Counted from the stretch's first letter, positions 1 through 9,100 are shown. The stretch: 64,000 nucleotides of DNA from Caproicibacterium amylolyticum (GCF_014467055.1 NZ_CP060696.1:1612001-1676000); one strand, 5' to 3'. Program-made: numbers and translations. The notes: generated by a model from the sequence alone, not told the origin.

Positions 1-158
1 GCGGAGGAAGCGGCCTGTGATGTGCTCTTTGCCTGACTGGACACAGCTTTTGCCTGTGAAGAAGAACTGGAGGCTGTACCGCCGCATCCTGTTACGGTCA
101 ATGCTGCTGCCAAAGCTACTGCACCGGCCGCCAAACGTTTCTTTAACTGCATTTTCAT
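1..158 (-). CDS. Lipoprotein, N-terminal part (partial at window edge)
   Basis: The first 52 codons of a minus-strand gene are present and the rest lies outside the window. The start is the ATG at 158, preceded by AAAGGA with a 6-base spacer. The peptide starts MKMQLKKRLAAG, followed by a hydrophobic stretch ending in the lipobox TVTGC, so it should be exported, lipidated on Cys and anchored outside the membrane. The mature part opens with a Ser/Ala/Gln-rich linker, as in many substrate-binding or sensor lipoproteins of Gram-positives. Nothing of the functional domain is visible. Confidence 0.75.
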   Translation of the reverse strand, partial: MKMQLKKRLAAGAVALAAALTVTGCGGTASSSSSQAKAVSSQAKSTSQAASS

Positions 159-342
159 TACTCATCCTTTGTAAAATATTCCGCAGAAAAACCTGCAGAT
201 TTCTTTCTCCGTCTTCTAAGACAGAAAATATACATTTTTTATTGTACAGAATCCTTTCTGTAAATGCAAGCCCTGTCCATCGTCATTCACGGGGCATTCG
301 CTGCATATAAGTAAAAAGTATCGGCAAAAAGGAGGTAGTCAA

Positions 343-1275
343 ATGTTTGGATACGAACCCGAGGGCTGGCGGATAGATAAAACAGAAAACCGTGCGGCAC
401 TGCGCAGCCCCGCAGCGCTGGCACAAGCCGCACGGGCCGGTCAGATTTTGGAAGGCCGCGCAGTTCTGTGTGACAGCGGCCACAACCTGATTGTAGACCT
501 TGGCTGCATGCAGGGCGTAATCCCCCGGGAGGAGGGCGCTATGGGAATCCGTGAAGGTACTGTGCGCGATATTGCGCTTCTTTCACGCGTGAACCGGCCA
601 GTCTGCTTTTACATAACCGGCTTTTCGGAGGAAAGCGGCCGCACTACTGCCCTGCTCTCCCGCCGTGCCGCGCAAGAATCCTGCTGGCGAGACTGCTTGA
701 GCAAGCTGCTGCCCGGAGATGTGCTGGATGCCCGTGTAACGCATTTGGAACCGTTTGGCGCATTTATGGACATTGGCTGTGGGATTGTTGCACTGATGCC
801 GATTGATGCCATCAGTGTTTCCCGCATTGACCACCCGCGGGAACGTTTTACAACCGGCATGGACATCCGCACTGTTGTTCGCAGCATAGAGGGCCGCAGA
901 ATTACACTGAGCCAGCGGGAGCTGTTAGGCACATGGGAGGAAAACGCCGCACATTTCCACAGCGGAGAAACCGTTGGCGGCATTGTGCGCAGCATTGAGC
1001 CATACGGAATTTTTGTGGAACTCACACCTAACCTTGCAGGACTTGCCGAGTGCCGGGAAAGTGTAACCACAGGGCAGCAGGCCAGTGTGTATATTAAGAG
1101 CGTTCTGCCCGCACGCATGAAAGTAAAACTGGTAATTATTGATACGTTTGATCTGAAATGCAAACCGGAACCGCCGCATTACTACTTTACGGGAGAACAC
1201 ATGGATCACTTTCTGTACTCGCCGCCGGAAAGCAGCAAAGTCATTGAGACTGTTTTTACGGAACAGAAACCTTAA
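343..1275 (+). CDS. S1 RNA-binding domain protein (ribosomal protein S1-like)
   Basis: This 310-residue cytoplasmic protein starts after a strong AAAGGAGGT site. At least three S1/OB-fold repeats can be seen: about residues 35-110 (GRAVLCDSGHNLIVDLG), 125-195 (GDVLDARVTHLEPFGAFMD) and 210-270 (GETVGGIVRSIEPYGIFVE). The GAFMD and GIFVE signatures are typical of the fold. Such proteins bind single-stranded RNA on the ribosome or act as S1-like translation factors in Clostridia. It is shorter than proteobacterial RpsA and is not tied to an adjacent operon. Its stop codon overlaps the stop of the convergent mcsB, with no visible terminator between them. Confidence 0.85.
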   Translation: MFGYEPEGWRIDKTENRAALRSPAALAQAARAGQILEGRAVLCDSGHNLIVDLGCMQGVIPREEGAMGIREGTVRDIALLSRVNRPVCFYITGFSEESGRTTALLSRRAAQESCWRDCLSKLLPGDVLDARVTHLEPFGAFMDIGCGIVALMPIDAISVSRIDHPRERFTTGMDIRTVVRSIEGRRITLSQRELLGTWEENAAHFHSGETVGGIVRSIEPYGIFVELTPNLAGLAECRESVTTGQQASVYIKSVLPARMKVKLVIIDTFDLKCKPEPPHYYFTGEHMDHFLYSPPESSKVIETVFTEQKP

Positions 1276-2297
1276 AGTGCCTGCACAGGCGCTAATGCAC
1301 TGTTCACAAGCTGTGCACGGCGTGCCTGCCGCTGCTGCGGTGTCAAGGGTTTCCCTGCTCGGAGTGTCATAGTCGCCGGCTGCACCGCAAAAAGCAGGCT
1401 GTCCAGTTGTTCCGGCCGCAAACCATGCACTGATTCAAAACATAGTCCCATTCGCACATTGGCATACAGCCGCAGAAACTCGCTAAATTCCAGCATACGG
1501 GCACTGAGCATCACGGCAAGCGCCCGCGACACTGCGTCTTGTGCTTCGATTGTACCAAGCAGTTCTGTACGAGCGCGACGTTCCCGTTCAATCAGCTGAC
1601 TGCCGATGGAGCGTAAGTTTTCAACAGCATTTTTTTCGCTGATGCCAAGCGTAATGCGGTTGGTCAGTTCATAAACAGCGCCCGCCGGTTCCACTGCACC
1701 GTCAAAAACGCCGCGCAGTGAAAAGCCAAGCTGCGCCACATCGCTGGAAAGTCGTTCTACTGCCCCGCCCTGCTGCAAAGCAGGCAGATGCAGCAGAAGA
1801 GAAGGCACCATGCCGGTGCCTAAATCTGTCAGGCTCTGTGTCAGGTAGCCAATATCCCCATGAAACGCAAAGCGAAGTTCTCGGTCCAGCAGGGTGTCAA
1901 GCGTGTCCGCAGAGGACAACACTTTACCCGGCTGGCACCCCGGCAGGACAAGCTGCAAGCGCACGTGGTCAGCACCATTTACCATAACACTAACGCTCTC
2001 ATCAGCTGTATAAAAAAGCGTTTTGCCTGCCGGTTGGGCAATAAACTCCGGCGTACACAGCTGGCGCTCCACAAACGAAACCCGTGCTGTCTCCTCACAG
2101 TCCTCCAAATCTGCACAAAGGAACTCTAAATTCATTTTACGCAGTACCTTCTCTACGCGCATGCGGCTGCGCTCCATATCCGAGCGGGACATCCGCGCTG
2201 GGAACGGCAAGTCGGTCATATTGCGAATCAGGCAGACACGAGAGCCAAGCACAACATCGCTGTCCTGCCCGGCATTTTCGTACCACTTACGGTTCAT
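1272..2297 (-). CDS. mcsB: McsB-family protein-arginine kinase homologue, probably catalytically degenerate
   Basis: This 341-residue protein aligns along its length with McsB, the ATP:guanido phosphotransferase that marks proteins with phosphoarginine for ClpCP. The start is the ATG at 2297, after GGAGGAGGT, inside the 3' end of mcsA (11-base overlap), so the two are translationally coupled. Family landmarks are recognisable but altered. The SSRIRLARN nucleotide-binding motif reads GSRVCLIRN. The NEEDH catalytic loop reads NGADH, so both glutamates are lost. The SCPTN loop with the catalytic cysteine reads QSLTD. The Arg of LRASVMMHLP is missing in MVPSLLLHLP. The glutamate of GEGSEA appears kept as GAVEP. 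It is therefore likely a pseudokinase or phosphoarginine-binding scaffold; loss of activity is inferred. Confidence 0.85.
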   Translation of the reverse strand: MNRKWYENAGQDSDVVLGSRVCLIRNMTDLPFPARMSRSDMERSRMRVEKVLRKMNLEFLCADLEDCEETARVSFVERQLCTPEFIAQPAGKTLFYTADESVSVMVNGADHVRLQLVLPGCQPGKVLSSADTLDTLLDRELRFAFHGDIGYLTQSLTDLGTGMVPSLLLHLPALQQGGAVERLSSDVAQLGFSLRGVFDGAVEPAGAVYELTNRITLGISEKNAVENLRSIGSQLIERERRARTELLGTIEAQDAVSRALAVMLSARMLEFSEFLRLYANVRMGLCFESVHGLRPEQLDSLLFAVQPATMTLRAGKPLTPQQRQARRAQLVNSALAPVQAL

Positions 2298-2790
2298 TGG
2301 AAGTACCTCCTCCCAAACGGCGCAGGCTTTCCTGCAGCTGGAGGGTTCTGCGCTCCTTTTTCTCCTGCTCAACAGCCTGCCGCAGCACTTCCTGCATTAA
2401 GACCATCTGACTTTGCGGCTGTGGCTGCGGTAAATTTTCACCGGGTGTTTTGCCGCAGTGAATGTCACTGCCGTACAAACGCTGCACAATCGGCAGCAGC
2501 CGGTCTGCAAAAATTTCATAGCAGTGCGCACAGCCGACCTTGTCGGTACGTGCAATCTCTTCAAAGGTAGCACCGCACCACGGGCAGCGCTCCTCCTCCG
2601 GTTCAGACTGTTCCTCTCCTAAAAAGTCACTGAGGATGCTGCCAAAACCGCGGTCCAATCCAGTCAGCAGTGTTGTATAGCCCAACCGATGTGCACAGGC
2701 CGCACACAGGGCATATTCAGTAAGCTGTCCATTTACGATTGTTTTTACTTTTATAGTTGCGGGATTTTCCCCGCAGGACTGACATATCAA
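2287..2790 (-). CDS. mcsA: McsA zinc-finger activator of McsB
   Basis: This 167-residue protein has four CXXC pairs (CQSC, CAAC, CPWC, CAHC) forming two zinc sites, followed by a Gln/Pro linker and a C-terminal UVR-like helix pair (about residues 120-160, QEVLRQAVEQEKKERR). McsA normally activates McsB and modulates CtsR. I chose a TTG start at 2790, after AGAAAGGACGG. The longer ATG frame to 2889 would run back through a TATAAT -10 box at 2829-2824 and adds residues foreign to the family. mcsB follows with overlap. No ctsR or clpC is adjacent, unlike the usual ctsR-mcsA-mcsB-clpC order. Confidence 0.88.
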   Translation of the reverse strand: MICQSCGENPATIKVKTIVNGQLTEYALCAACAHRLGYTTLLTGLDRGFGSILSDFLGEEQSEPEEERCPWCGATFEEIARTDKVGCAHCYEIFADRLLPIVQRLYGSDIHCGKTPGENLPQPQPQSQMVLMQEVLRQAVEQEKKERRTLQLQESLRRLGGGTSNEP

Positions 2791-2823
2791 GGTTATCCGT
2801 CCTTTCTGCAGGTATTCTAATGG

Positions 2824-2829
2824 ATTATA
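2824..2829 (-). promoter_or_regulatory. -10 box of mcsAB
   Basis: TATAAT on the minus strand lies about 34 bases upstream of the TTG start of mcsA, which supports the short form of that gene. No good -35 hexamer and no CtsR-type direct heptad repeat were seen nearby. Confidence 0.4.
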
Positions 2830-2943
2830 CACCGGGATTATGAAATAGATATGAAACAGCTGTTTTTCTTTAAAAAGTTTCTCACACATTTATGTCCTCC
2901 GCAATATACTGGACTGTAACAACAAACAAGGAGGCAATGCAAT

Positions 2944-3081
2944 ATGTGTAACAATGGTTGTGGGTGCGGCGGTAGCAGCTGCTGGATTATCCTGATCATC
3001 ATCCTCATTCTGTGCGGCGGCTTCAGTGGCTGCGGCAATGGTGACGGATGTGGCTGCAACAATAACGGCTGTGGCTGCTAA
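2944..3081 (+). CDS. Small Cys/Gly-rich single-span peptide (chorion-like high-cysteine type)
   Basis: A 45-residue protein starts at an ATG 9 bases after AGGAGG. It has a Cys/Gly/Asn-rich head (MCNNGCGCGGSSC), one very hydrophobic span (WIILIIILILC) and a Cys/Gly/Asn-rich tail ending NGCGC. Proteins of this build are common in Clostridia and are annotated as high-cysteine chorion-like or small sporulation membrane peptides. The function is unknown. It is monocistronic and followed by a strong hairpin terminator. Confidence 0.7.
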   Translation: MCNNGCGCGGSSCWIILIIILILCGGFSGCGNGDGCGCNNNGCGC

Positions 3082-3114
3082 GGTTTCACTCTGCTGAATA
3101 GTGTCTTATAATAT

Positions 3115-3146
3115 AGAAGGGCCGCGGGAATACCCGCAGCCCTTCT
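3115..3146. terminator. Bidirectional hairpin terminator
   Basis: The arms AGAAGGGC-CGCGGG and CCCGC-GCCCTTCT enclose an AATA loop and are followed on the plus strand by a T-rich tract. It sits between the plus-strand Cys-rich peptide gene and the convergent TSCPD gene. Confidence 0.8.
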
Positions 3147-3160
3147 ATTCTTTGTTTGCG

Positions 3161-3409
3161 TTACTTTTTTAATGCTTCCCGCAGCGCCTGTGCCAGCTGA
3201 TCCGGGCAGGAGGTCGGCTTTGAACCGCAGCGGATACCGCTGCATCTGCTGATGACCTCTTCCGCTTTCATTCCCTTTACCAGAGCACGAATGCCTTTCA
3301 GGTTTCCGTCACAGCCGCCGATTACCTGTACATCCTGAATAATATCGCCGTCCAGCTGGATGCGAATTTCACGGGAACAAGTTCCTTTTGTTTTGTAACG
3401 ATATTCCAT
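3161..3409 (-). CDS. TSCPD-domain protein (TIGR03905 type)
   Basis: This 82-residue protein has the C-terminal TSCPDQLAQAL signature and four conserved cysteines (CSREI, GGCDGN, SRCSGIRCG, TSCPD). The domain also closes some ribonucleotide reductases. Stand-alone copies are frequent in Clostridia and have no proven role; metal binding is likely. The start follows GGAGGAAGCAGTCT. It lies just downstream of the PHP phosphoesterase gene and is probably cotranscribed with it. Confidence 0.85.
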   Translation of the reverse strand: MEYRYKTKGTCSREIRIQLDGDIIQDVQVIGGCDGNLKGIRALVKGMKAEEVISRCSGIRCGSKPTSCPDQLAQALREALKK

Positions 3410-3438
3410 AGACTGCTTCCTCCAATTTACAAATAGAA

Positions 3439-4272
3439 TCAGGCGCTTTCCGCCATCCGCTTCATCATGTTCAGCTGAACATCATCAGTAGAATAGCTGC
3501 CCAGCGGATTCATCTGCTGAGAATACATACCATGGAAATCCGAGCCGCCGGTCATGATCAGCCCGTACTGCTTTGCCAGCGCGGTAAAACATTTTTCATC
3601 ATCCGGCACTCCCCTTGGGTGTGCAACCTCAATGCCATCAAGTGTATGAGACGCGGCAAGCTCCAGCAGCAAATCATAACTGTCATATTCCGCGGGATGC
3701 GCCAGCACCGCAAGCCCGCCAGCCTCATGAATCTGCTGAATAACATCGCGCGTTTCCGGGTACTTCACCGGTACATAGGCAATTCCTTCTCCAGGGGCAA
3801 ACAACCGGTCATACAGCTCCCCGAAAATGGAATCTGCATAACCGGCATCCATCAATGCATGCATGATGTGCTGTTTAAAAATATTTGTACTTCCCTGTGC
3901 TCTGTGGGTAATCATTTCCACTGGAATTTGGTACAGACGCAGCACCTTCTGCAGCATGATTAAAGTCGCACGCTTTCTGGTTTCTGCAATCTGGTGGCAA
4001 AGCCCCAGCAGTCTGTCCGGATGTGGGCAGCAGTAGCAAAGGATATGTGCTTTCCGTCCCGTTTTGCCGTCTGTTGTTGAAAATTCCGCACCCGGAATGA
4101 CCTCAATGCCCTTTCTCTTTCCATAAATCACAGCTCTGCCCGCACCGGCAAAGGTATCGTGATCTGTTACCGCAATCGCGCTCAGTCCGCGCTTTTTTGC
4201 AAGCATCACCAATTCCTCAATACTCACCGTGCCATCTGACATTTTTGTGTGGCAATGCAAATCCGCAGCCAA
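3439..4272 (-). CDS. PHP-domain metal-dependent phosphoesterase
   Basis: This 277-residue cytoplasmic enzyme has the four PHP motifs: ADLHCHTKMSDG at the N-terminus, VTDHDTFAG, the EVIPGAEFS glutamate near residue 60, and late histidines AVLAHPAEYD and GGSDFHG. Relatives act as 5'-3' exoribonucleases or nucleoside 3',5'-bisphosphate phosphatases, using metals bound by these His/Asp residues. The start is TTG with a GGAGG site 8 bases upstream. The exact substrate cannot be read from sequence. Confidence 0.88.
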   Translation of the reverse strand: MAADLHCHTKMSDGTVSIEELVMLAKKRGLSAIAVTDHDTFAGAGRAVIYGKRKGIEVIPGAEFSTTDGKTGRKAHILCYCCPHPDRLLGLCHQIAETRKRATLIMLQKVLRLYQIPVEMITHRAQGSTNIFKQHIMHALMDAGYADSIFGELYDRLFAPGEGIAYVPVKYPETRDVIQQIHEAGGLAVLAHPAEYDSYDLLLELAASHTLDGIEVAHPRGVPDDEKCFTALAKQYGLIMTGGSDFHGMYSQQMNPLGSYSTDDVQLNMMKRMAESA

Positions 4273-4385
4273 AAAAAGACCTCCTCTTATGTGATACCTA
4301 ATCTTTCTTCATTATTATAAAACAAAATGAAAGGGGAATCAACTAAGGAGGCACCCTATGCTGTCATTTTTCGTCGTTTTTACGA

Positions 4386-5207
4386 TTACTGCAGCAGCTT
4401 TTCAGGCGTAAAATGTGCAGAAGTAATTTTCCAAATGATGAAATCCACCGCCGCCATAAATACACTGATTACAAAATAATGCCACGCACTCAAACGGAAC
4501 ATGCCGGAAAACTGTCCGACATATAAAAGGATCAGCGGCAACAACACATAACCGCAAATCTGTACCGACTCCATAAAGCTGTGGCTTCTGCCCGAAACCA
4601 GCACCATAAACAGCACGCCAAACACAATCAGCGCGGGCGCCAGTAGGAATACCATGGTGATCCAGCTTGGATCTGCCCAAAATGCCGTAACGCCCAGCAG
4701 AATATCGCCAACGGACATTACAATCGCATACAAGACAAACGAAATCAGTGATACTAATGCAGAAAGCCCCACACAGCCCAACACCTTGGAATTGAAAATC
4801 TCTTTTGTGGTAAATGGCGTTAAAAAGAGCGTTTCAATCGTGCCGCGCTCCTTTTCACCGACAAAGCTGCTGGCCGCCGTTACGCAGGCGGTCATCAGCG
4901 GTACAATCAAATACAGCATAGGGCCAAGACAGTCGGAGTAAATAAAGAAAAGAGTTTGTCGGTCGTTCATGTAGTTCTGCTTTTCTGAAAGCAGAACACG
5001 CATTTTTTCCATACCCTCCACGCTGGAAGAGGGCAAGATATTCGCAAGTACCATAAAGAGGATTGGCAACAATACTACAAAACTCAGCGGAACGATGACT
5101 AGCATTGTACGTACAATTAGGTTCTGCCACATTTCCTTAAAATCTTTTTTTATCAGTGCCGTCTGGCGGACGTTTATCAGCCTGCTTAAAAATTTTGGCG
5201 GTCTCAC
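4386..5207 (-). CDS. ABC-2 type exporter permease (NatB-like)
   Basis: This 273-residue membrane protein has about six hydrophobic segments. It also has the cytosolic GEKERGTIETLFLTPFT motif found in NatB/YhaP-type permeases, where it couples to the ATPase. I place the start at the GTG at 5207: AAGGAGG lies 7 bases upstream and the codon overlaps the stop of the upstream ATPase gene as GTGA, indicating translational coupling. The pair would export an ion, lipid or drug; the substrate is unknown. Confidence 0.85.
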   Translation of the reverse strand: MRPPKFLSRLINVRQTALIKKDFKEMWQNLIVRTMLVIVPLSFVVLLPILFMVLANILPSSSVEGMEKMRVLLSEKQNYMNDRQTLFFIYSDCLGPMLYLIVPLMTACVTAASSFVGEKERGTIETLFLTPFTTKEIFNSKVLGCVGLSALVSLISFVLYAIVMSVGDILLGVTAFWADPSWITMVFLLAPALIVFGVLFMVLVSGRSHSFMESVQICGYVLLPLILLYVGQFSGMFRLSAWHYFVISVFMAAVDFIIWKITSAHFTPEKLLQ

Positions 5208-6112
5208 AGCAATCCCTCCTTGCCCAGCAGTGCCATGTAAGCGTCCGTAAGTGTCGGACTGCACAGCCGTGCTTCATATATATCGTGACCGGCCGCCACA
5301 GCTTTTCGCAAAAGTTCCGGCATTTCATCTGCACTGTCAATTTCATGTTCCCAAAAACCATCTGCACGCTGTTGAAATCCTTTCAGGCTGTCCTTTTCCG
5401 GCAGACGAAAACCTGCTCGGACACGGCAGCCAGCCTTGCGGCACAGCACTTCTAAGGAACCATCCGCAACCACGCTGCCTTCACTGAGAATACCAAACTT
5501 TGTGCAAAGCTGCTGCGCATAGGGAAATTGATGCGTACACAGGAAAATTGTTATTCCTTCATTTTTTACCAGCCCGGAAAGCAGGCCAAGCACCGCTTCA
5601 GCACCCTCAGTATCCAAGCCAACAGTCGGCTCGTCCAGTAAAAGTACCTGCGGATGTGTCATAAGTGCCCGTGCCAGAGAAAGCCGCTGCAGCATACCAG
5701 TAGGAAATTGGCTTACCGGCAGATCACGTGCCTGCCAGATTCCTAAGTCCTTCATTAACTCTGCTGTGCGAGTCTGCGCATCTGCAGCCTTCATTCCGGA
5801 TGCCTCGCCGAAAAACACAAGGTTCTCCTGCCCAGTCATACAGGCATACATTTTGGCAGATGGCGTCATAACGCCGCAGACTTTGTGCAGTCGAGCAGAC
5901 TTTTTCAGTGGGTCCATACCGAGTATCTCACAGTGGCCGCTGGTTGGCGTAATTAGACCAGCCATCAGTTTTACCACTGTGGTCTTTCCTGAGCCGCTGC
6001 CGCCAAGTAAGCCGTAAGCCGTACCTTCAGCAATGTTTAAATCCAAAGTGTCCAATGCATTTGTTGTATTATTAAATGATTTGGTAAGCCGTTCTGTAAA
6101 AATTGCGTCCAT
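5204..6112 (-). CDS. ABC transporter ATP-binding protein
   Basis: This 302-residue ATPase has Walker A GGSGSGKTT (about residue 36), a Q-loop region, a weak signature FPTGMLQRLSLARAL in place of LSGGQ, Walker B VLLLDEPTVGLD and switch CTHQF. The C-terminal 90 residues form an extra domain, as in exporter ATPases of the NatA/CcmA group. It is coupled to the permease downstream. The altered signature (PTG for SGG) is seen in some drug/ion exporter ATPases, so activity is probably retained. Confidence 0.88.
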   Translation of the reverse strand: MDAIFTERLTKSFNNTTNALDTLDLNIAEGTAYGLLGGSGSGKTTVVKLMAGLITPTSGHCEILGMDPLKKSARLHKVCGVMTPSAKMYACMTGQENLVFFGEASGMKAADAQTRTAELMKDLGIWQARDLPVSQFPTGMLQRLSLARALMTHPQVLLLDEPTVGLDTEGAEAVLGLLSGLVKNEGITIFLCTHQFPYAQQLCTKFGILSEGSVVADGSLEVLCRKAGCRVRAGFRLPEKDSLKGFQQRADGFWEHEIDSADEMPELLRKAVAAGHDIYEARLCSPTLTDAYMALLGKEGLL

Positions 6113-6210
6113 CAGCCTTTTTGGGCCTCCAGTTCTGCAGAAAATGCGAATTTTTAATATTCTGTTTTAAGCATACCTGATTTTCAGATTTTGTCAATAA
6201 ATATTCTGTA

Positions 6211-6250
6211 AAGAAAACGACTGCCGCAAATTTTTCCGCAGCAGCCGTTC
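6211..6250 (-). terminator. clpB terminator
   Basis: On the minus strand the arms AACGGCTGCTGC and GCGGCAGTCGTT pair around an A/T loop and are followed by TTTTCTTT. It lies 30 bases after the clpB stop. Confidence 0.8.
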
Positions 6251-6280
6251 CCTGTATCCCGTAATAATGTATTACATTTA

Positions 6281-8902
6281 TCAGCCATTTGCCAGTTCAG
6301 CGTTCAATACCGTTTTTGCTGTCAAAGTCTGCCCGTTGTAATCCACAACGATTGTAGAACGCGGCGCAATGTCCCCAGCAATCATTTTCTTTGCAATCAG
6401 AGTTTCCACCTTACTCTGCAGAAAACGCTTGAGAGGCCGCGCACCGTAAACCGGATCATACCCCTGCTCCACCACATAGGTACGTGCAGTATCTGTGAGT
6501 TCCACATTCAGTTCGCGGTCTGCAAGCCTGCGGCGCAGAGAGGCAACCTGCAGGTCAACGATTTTATCAATTTCATTTTTCGTCAGTGGCTTATAAAACA
6601 CAATTTCATCCAGACGGTTTAAGAACTCCGGACGGAACTGCATACGCAGCTGCGCCTGCACACCCTTGCGGGCTTCCTCGCTGATGGTACCATCAGGCTG
6701 AATACCCTCCAGAATCTGCTGCGAACCAAGGTTAGAGGTCAAAATCAAAATCGTGTTTTTAAAGTCCACGGTACGTCCTTGGCTATCGGTAATGCGGCCG
6801 TCATCCAGGACCTGTAGCAGAATATTGAACACATCCGGGTGTGCTTTCTCCACTTCATCGAACAGCACCACGCTGTATGGCTTTCTGCGTACCGCTTCCG
6901 TCAGCTGGCCGCCTTCTTCATAGCCGACATAGCCGGGAGGTGCACCAATCAGGCGGGAAACGCTGTGCTTCTCCATATATTCCGACATATCAATACGCAC
7001 CATATTGCGTTCATCGTCAAACAGCGCCTGCGCCAGTGCTTTGGCAAGCTCTGTTTTGCCGACACCGGTCGGGCCGAGGAACAGGAACGAACCGATTGGC
7101 CGGTTCGGGTCCTGAATGCCTGCACGGGAACGCAGAATCGCTTCGCTGACCTTTTCCACTGCTTCGTCCTGACCAATCACACGCTGGTGCAGTGTGTCCG
7201 GCAAACGCAGCAGTTTGCCGCGTTCCCCTTCCATCAGCCTGCTGACCGGAATACCCGTCCAGCGGCCAACAATGCGTGCTACTTCTTCTTCGTCCACACG
7301 GTCACGCAGCAGTTGATGGTCATTCTTTTCGGCCTGCTGCTCGGCTTCTTCCAGTGCTTTCTGCATTTCCGGCAGCTTGCCGTACTTCAGCTCTGCAGCC
7401 TTGTTCAAGTCGTAATCGCGCTGTGCCTGCTCAATATCTGCGTTGCAGTGCTCGATTTCGGAACGCAGCTTCTGTACTTTTTCAATATCCTGCTTTTCGT
7501 TTTCCCACTGCGCTTTCATGGCTTTGAATTTTTCACGCAGTTCCGCAAGCTCTTTCTGCAAATCGACCAAATGCTGCTGGCTGAGGCGGTCATCCTCTTT
7601 TTTCAGGGCTGCCTCCTCAATTTCCAGCTGCATGATTTTGCGGGAAACATCGTCCAGTTCGCTCGGCATCGAATCAATTTCGGTGCGAACGGTTGCGCAG
7701 GCCTCATCCACCAAGTCGATTGCCTTATCCGGCAGGAAACGGTCCGTAATGTACCGGTTGGAAAGCATTGCGGCAGCAATCAGGGCCTGGTCGGTAATTT
7801 TCACGCCGTGGAAAACCTCATAGCGTTCTTTCAAACCGCGCAGAATAGAAACGGTGTCCTCCACTGTCGGTTCATCCACCATGACCGGCTGAAAGCGGCG
7901 TTCCAGTGCGGCATCTTTTTCGATATACTGATGATACTCATTCAGTGTCGTTGCACCAATGCAGTGCAGCTCGCCGCGCGCAAGCATCGGTTTGAGCAGG
8001 TTGCCCGCGTCCATGCTGCCCTCAGTTTTGCCCGCGCCAACTATCGTGTGCAGCTCATCGATAAACAGAATGACACGGCCCTCTGACTTTTTGACTTCGT
8101 TGAGCACTGCCTTAAAGCGCTCCTCAAACTCGCCGCGGTACTTTGCACCAGCGACCAGCGCGCCCATATCCAGTGAATACAGTTTATGGTCTTTCAGATT
8201 GTTTGGCACGTCCCCGCGTACGATACGCTGTGCAAGCCCTTCAGCGATTGCTGTTTTGCCAACACCTGGTTCACCGATTAAAACTGGGTTGTTTTTCGTT
8301 TTGCGGGACAGAATACGAATTGCATCCCGAATTTCAGAATCACGGCCGATAACCGGGTCGAGTTTCTGATCACGCGCTGCCTGCACAAGGTCAGTTGCAT
8401 ATTTGGAAAGTGCATCATAAGTTTCTTCCGGACTGTCACTGGTCACACGGGTGTTGCCGCGAACGTTGGAAAGCACCTCAAGAAATTTGCTTTCCGTAAT
8501 AGAAAAGTCCTTAAAAAGTTGTTTCAGTGTGCTGTCCGCTTTGCGAAGTAAACCAATAAAAATATGTTCAACGGAAACATATTCATCATTCATGCGTTTT
8601 GCGGCAGACTCCGCTTCTGTCAGGGCGACGTCCACATCATGGGAAATATAAATCTGCCCCGGCTCGCGGCCCGGCCCGGAAACACCGGGTATTTTTTCAA
8701 TCGCGCCATCCACAGCCTGCAGGAAAGTTTGTGCGTCCACATTCAGCTTTTTCAGCAGCTGCGGAATCAGGCCGTTTTCCTGCGTCAGCAGGGCGCTGAG
8801 CAAATGTGACTGCTCTATCTGCATATTGTCGTGCGAGAGTGCAAGGCTCTGCGCGCGCTGTACGGCATCCAGAGATTTTTGCGTAAAATTTTGTGCATTC
8901 AT
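6281..8902 (-). CDS. clpB: ClpB disaggregase (Hsp100)
   Basis: This 873-residue hexameric AAA+ chaperone solubilises protein aggregates with DnaK. Visible in order are a Clp N-domain repeat (residues 1-145), the first AAA module with Walker A GEPGVGKT (about 205) and Walker [11 protein letters not shown], a long coiled-coil middle domain (about 405-525, rich in Glu/Lys/Gln), and the second AAA module with [10 protein letters not shown] (about 605), [11 protein letters not shown] and sensor [10 protein letters not shown]-terminal D2-small domain ends the protein. The length is full for ClpB, and the middle domain separates it from ClpC/ClpA. The start follows AAGGAG with a 9-base spacer. A perfect CIRCE about 150 bases upstream implies HrcA control. 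Confidence 0.97.
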   Translation of the reverse strand: MNAQNFTQKSLDAVQRAQSLALSHDNMQIEQSHLLSALLTQENGLIPQLLKKLNVDAQTFLQAVDGAIEKIPGVSGPGREPGQIYISHDVDVALTEAESAAKRMNDEYVSVEHIFIGLLRKADSTLKQLFKDFSITESKFLEVLSNVRGNTRVTSDSPEETYDALSKYATDLVQAARDQKLDPVIGRDSEIRDAIRILSRKTKNNPVLIGEPGVGKTAIAEGLAQRIVRGDVPNNLKDHKLYSLDMGALVAGAKYRGEFEERFKAVLNEVKKSEGRVILFIDELHTIVGAGKTEGSMDAGNLLKPMLARGELHCIGATTLNEYHQYIEKDAALERRFQPVMVDEPTVEDTVSILRGLKERYEVFHGVKITDQALIAAAMLSNRYITDRFLPDKAIDLVDEACATVRTEIDSMPSELDDVSRKIMQLEIEEAALKKEDDRLSQQHLVDLQKELAELREKFKAMKAQWENEKQDIEKVQKLRSEIEHCNADIEQAQRDYDLNKAAELKYGKLPEMQKALEEAEQQAEKNDHQLLRDRVDEEEVARIVGRWTGIPVSRLMEGERGKLLRLPDTLHQRVIGQDEAVEKVSEAILRSRAGIQDPNRPIGSFLFLGPTGVGKTELAKALAQALFDDERNMVRIDMSEYMEKHSVSRLIGAPPGYVGYEEGGQLTEAVRRKPYSVVLFDEVEKAHPDVFNILLQVLDDGRITDSQGRTVDFKNTILILTSNLGSQQILEGIQPDGTISEEARKGVQAQLRMQFRPEFLNRLDEIVFYKPLTKNEIDKIVDLQVASLRRRLADRELNVELTDTARTYVVEQGYDPVYGARPLKRFLQSKVETLIAKKMIAGDIAPRSTIVVDYNGQTLTAKTVLNAELANG

Positions 8903-9053
8903 TTTTCCTCACTCCTTCAAAAGAAGCAGCTTTTAAAAGTGTCTTTCGGCACCGGAAAGGTCCCGCTGCGGGAACCTCCCTGCATCTTACAAAAGTTAGT
9001 ATATCCAGAGAAAATGAACGTATTGTGTATAAATTATGTACGCATATATAATT

Positions 9054-9080
9054 TTAGCACTCTTTTTAACTGAGTGCTAA
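9054..9080 (-). promoter_or_regulatory. CIRCE element (HrcA operator) for clpB
   Basis: The canonical inverted repeat TTAGCACTC - 9 bases (TTTTTAACT) - GAGTGCTAA is present with no mismatch. CIRCE is the HrcA repressor site of class I heat-shock genes. It lies upstream of clpB and just after the stop of the preceding lipoprotein gene, so it must serve clpB. A GC-rich hairpin in the leader (about 8960-8980) follows downstream. Confidence 0.95.
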
Positions 9081-9100
9081 AATTCGCTTTGCGCTATATT

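Noticed and set aside
17..310. Plus-strand open frame of 97 codons at the window start
   Set aside because: It lies antisense to a lipoprotein start with signal peptide, lipobox and RBS; its own product is basic, low-complexity and has no RBS.
2791..2943. CtsR operator upstream of mcsA
   Set aside because: No tandem heptad repeat could be found; only a -10 box is evident.
4358..4411. 17-codon plus-strand frame with AAGGAGG upstream (MLSFFVVFTITAAAFQA)
   Set aside because: The RBS is good, but the frame overlaps the antisense end of the ABC permease and has no clear promoter or own terminator; chance cannot be excluded.
6839..8086. 415-codon plus-strand frame inside clpB
   Set aside because: Antisense shadow of a highly conserved gene; composition follows the clpB codon bias and it has no RBS or recognisable domain.
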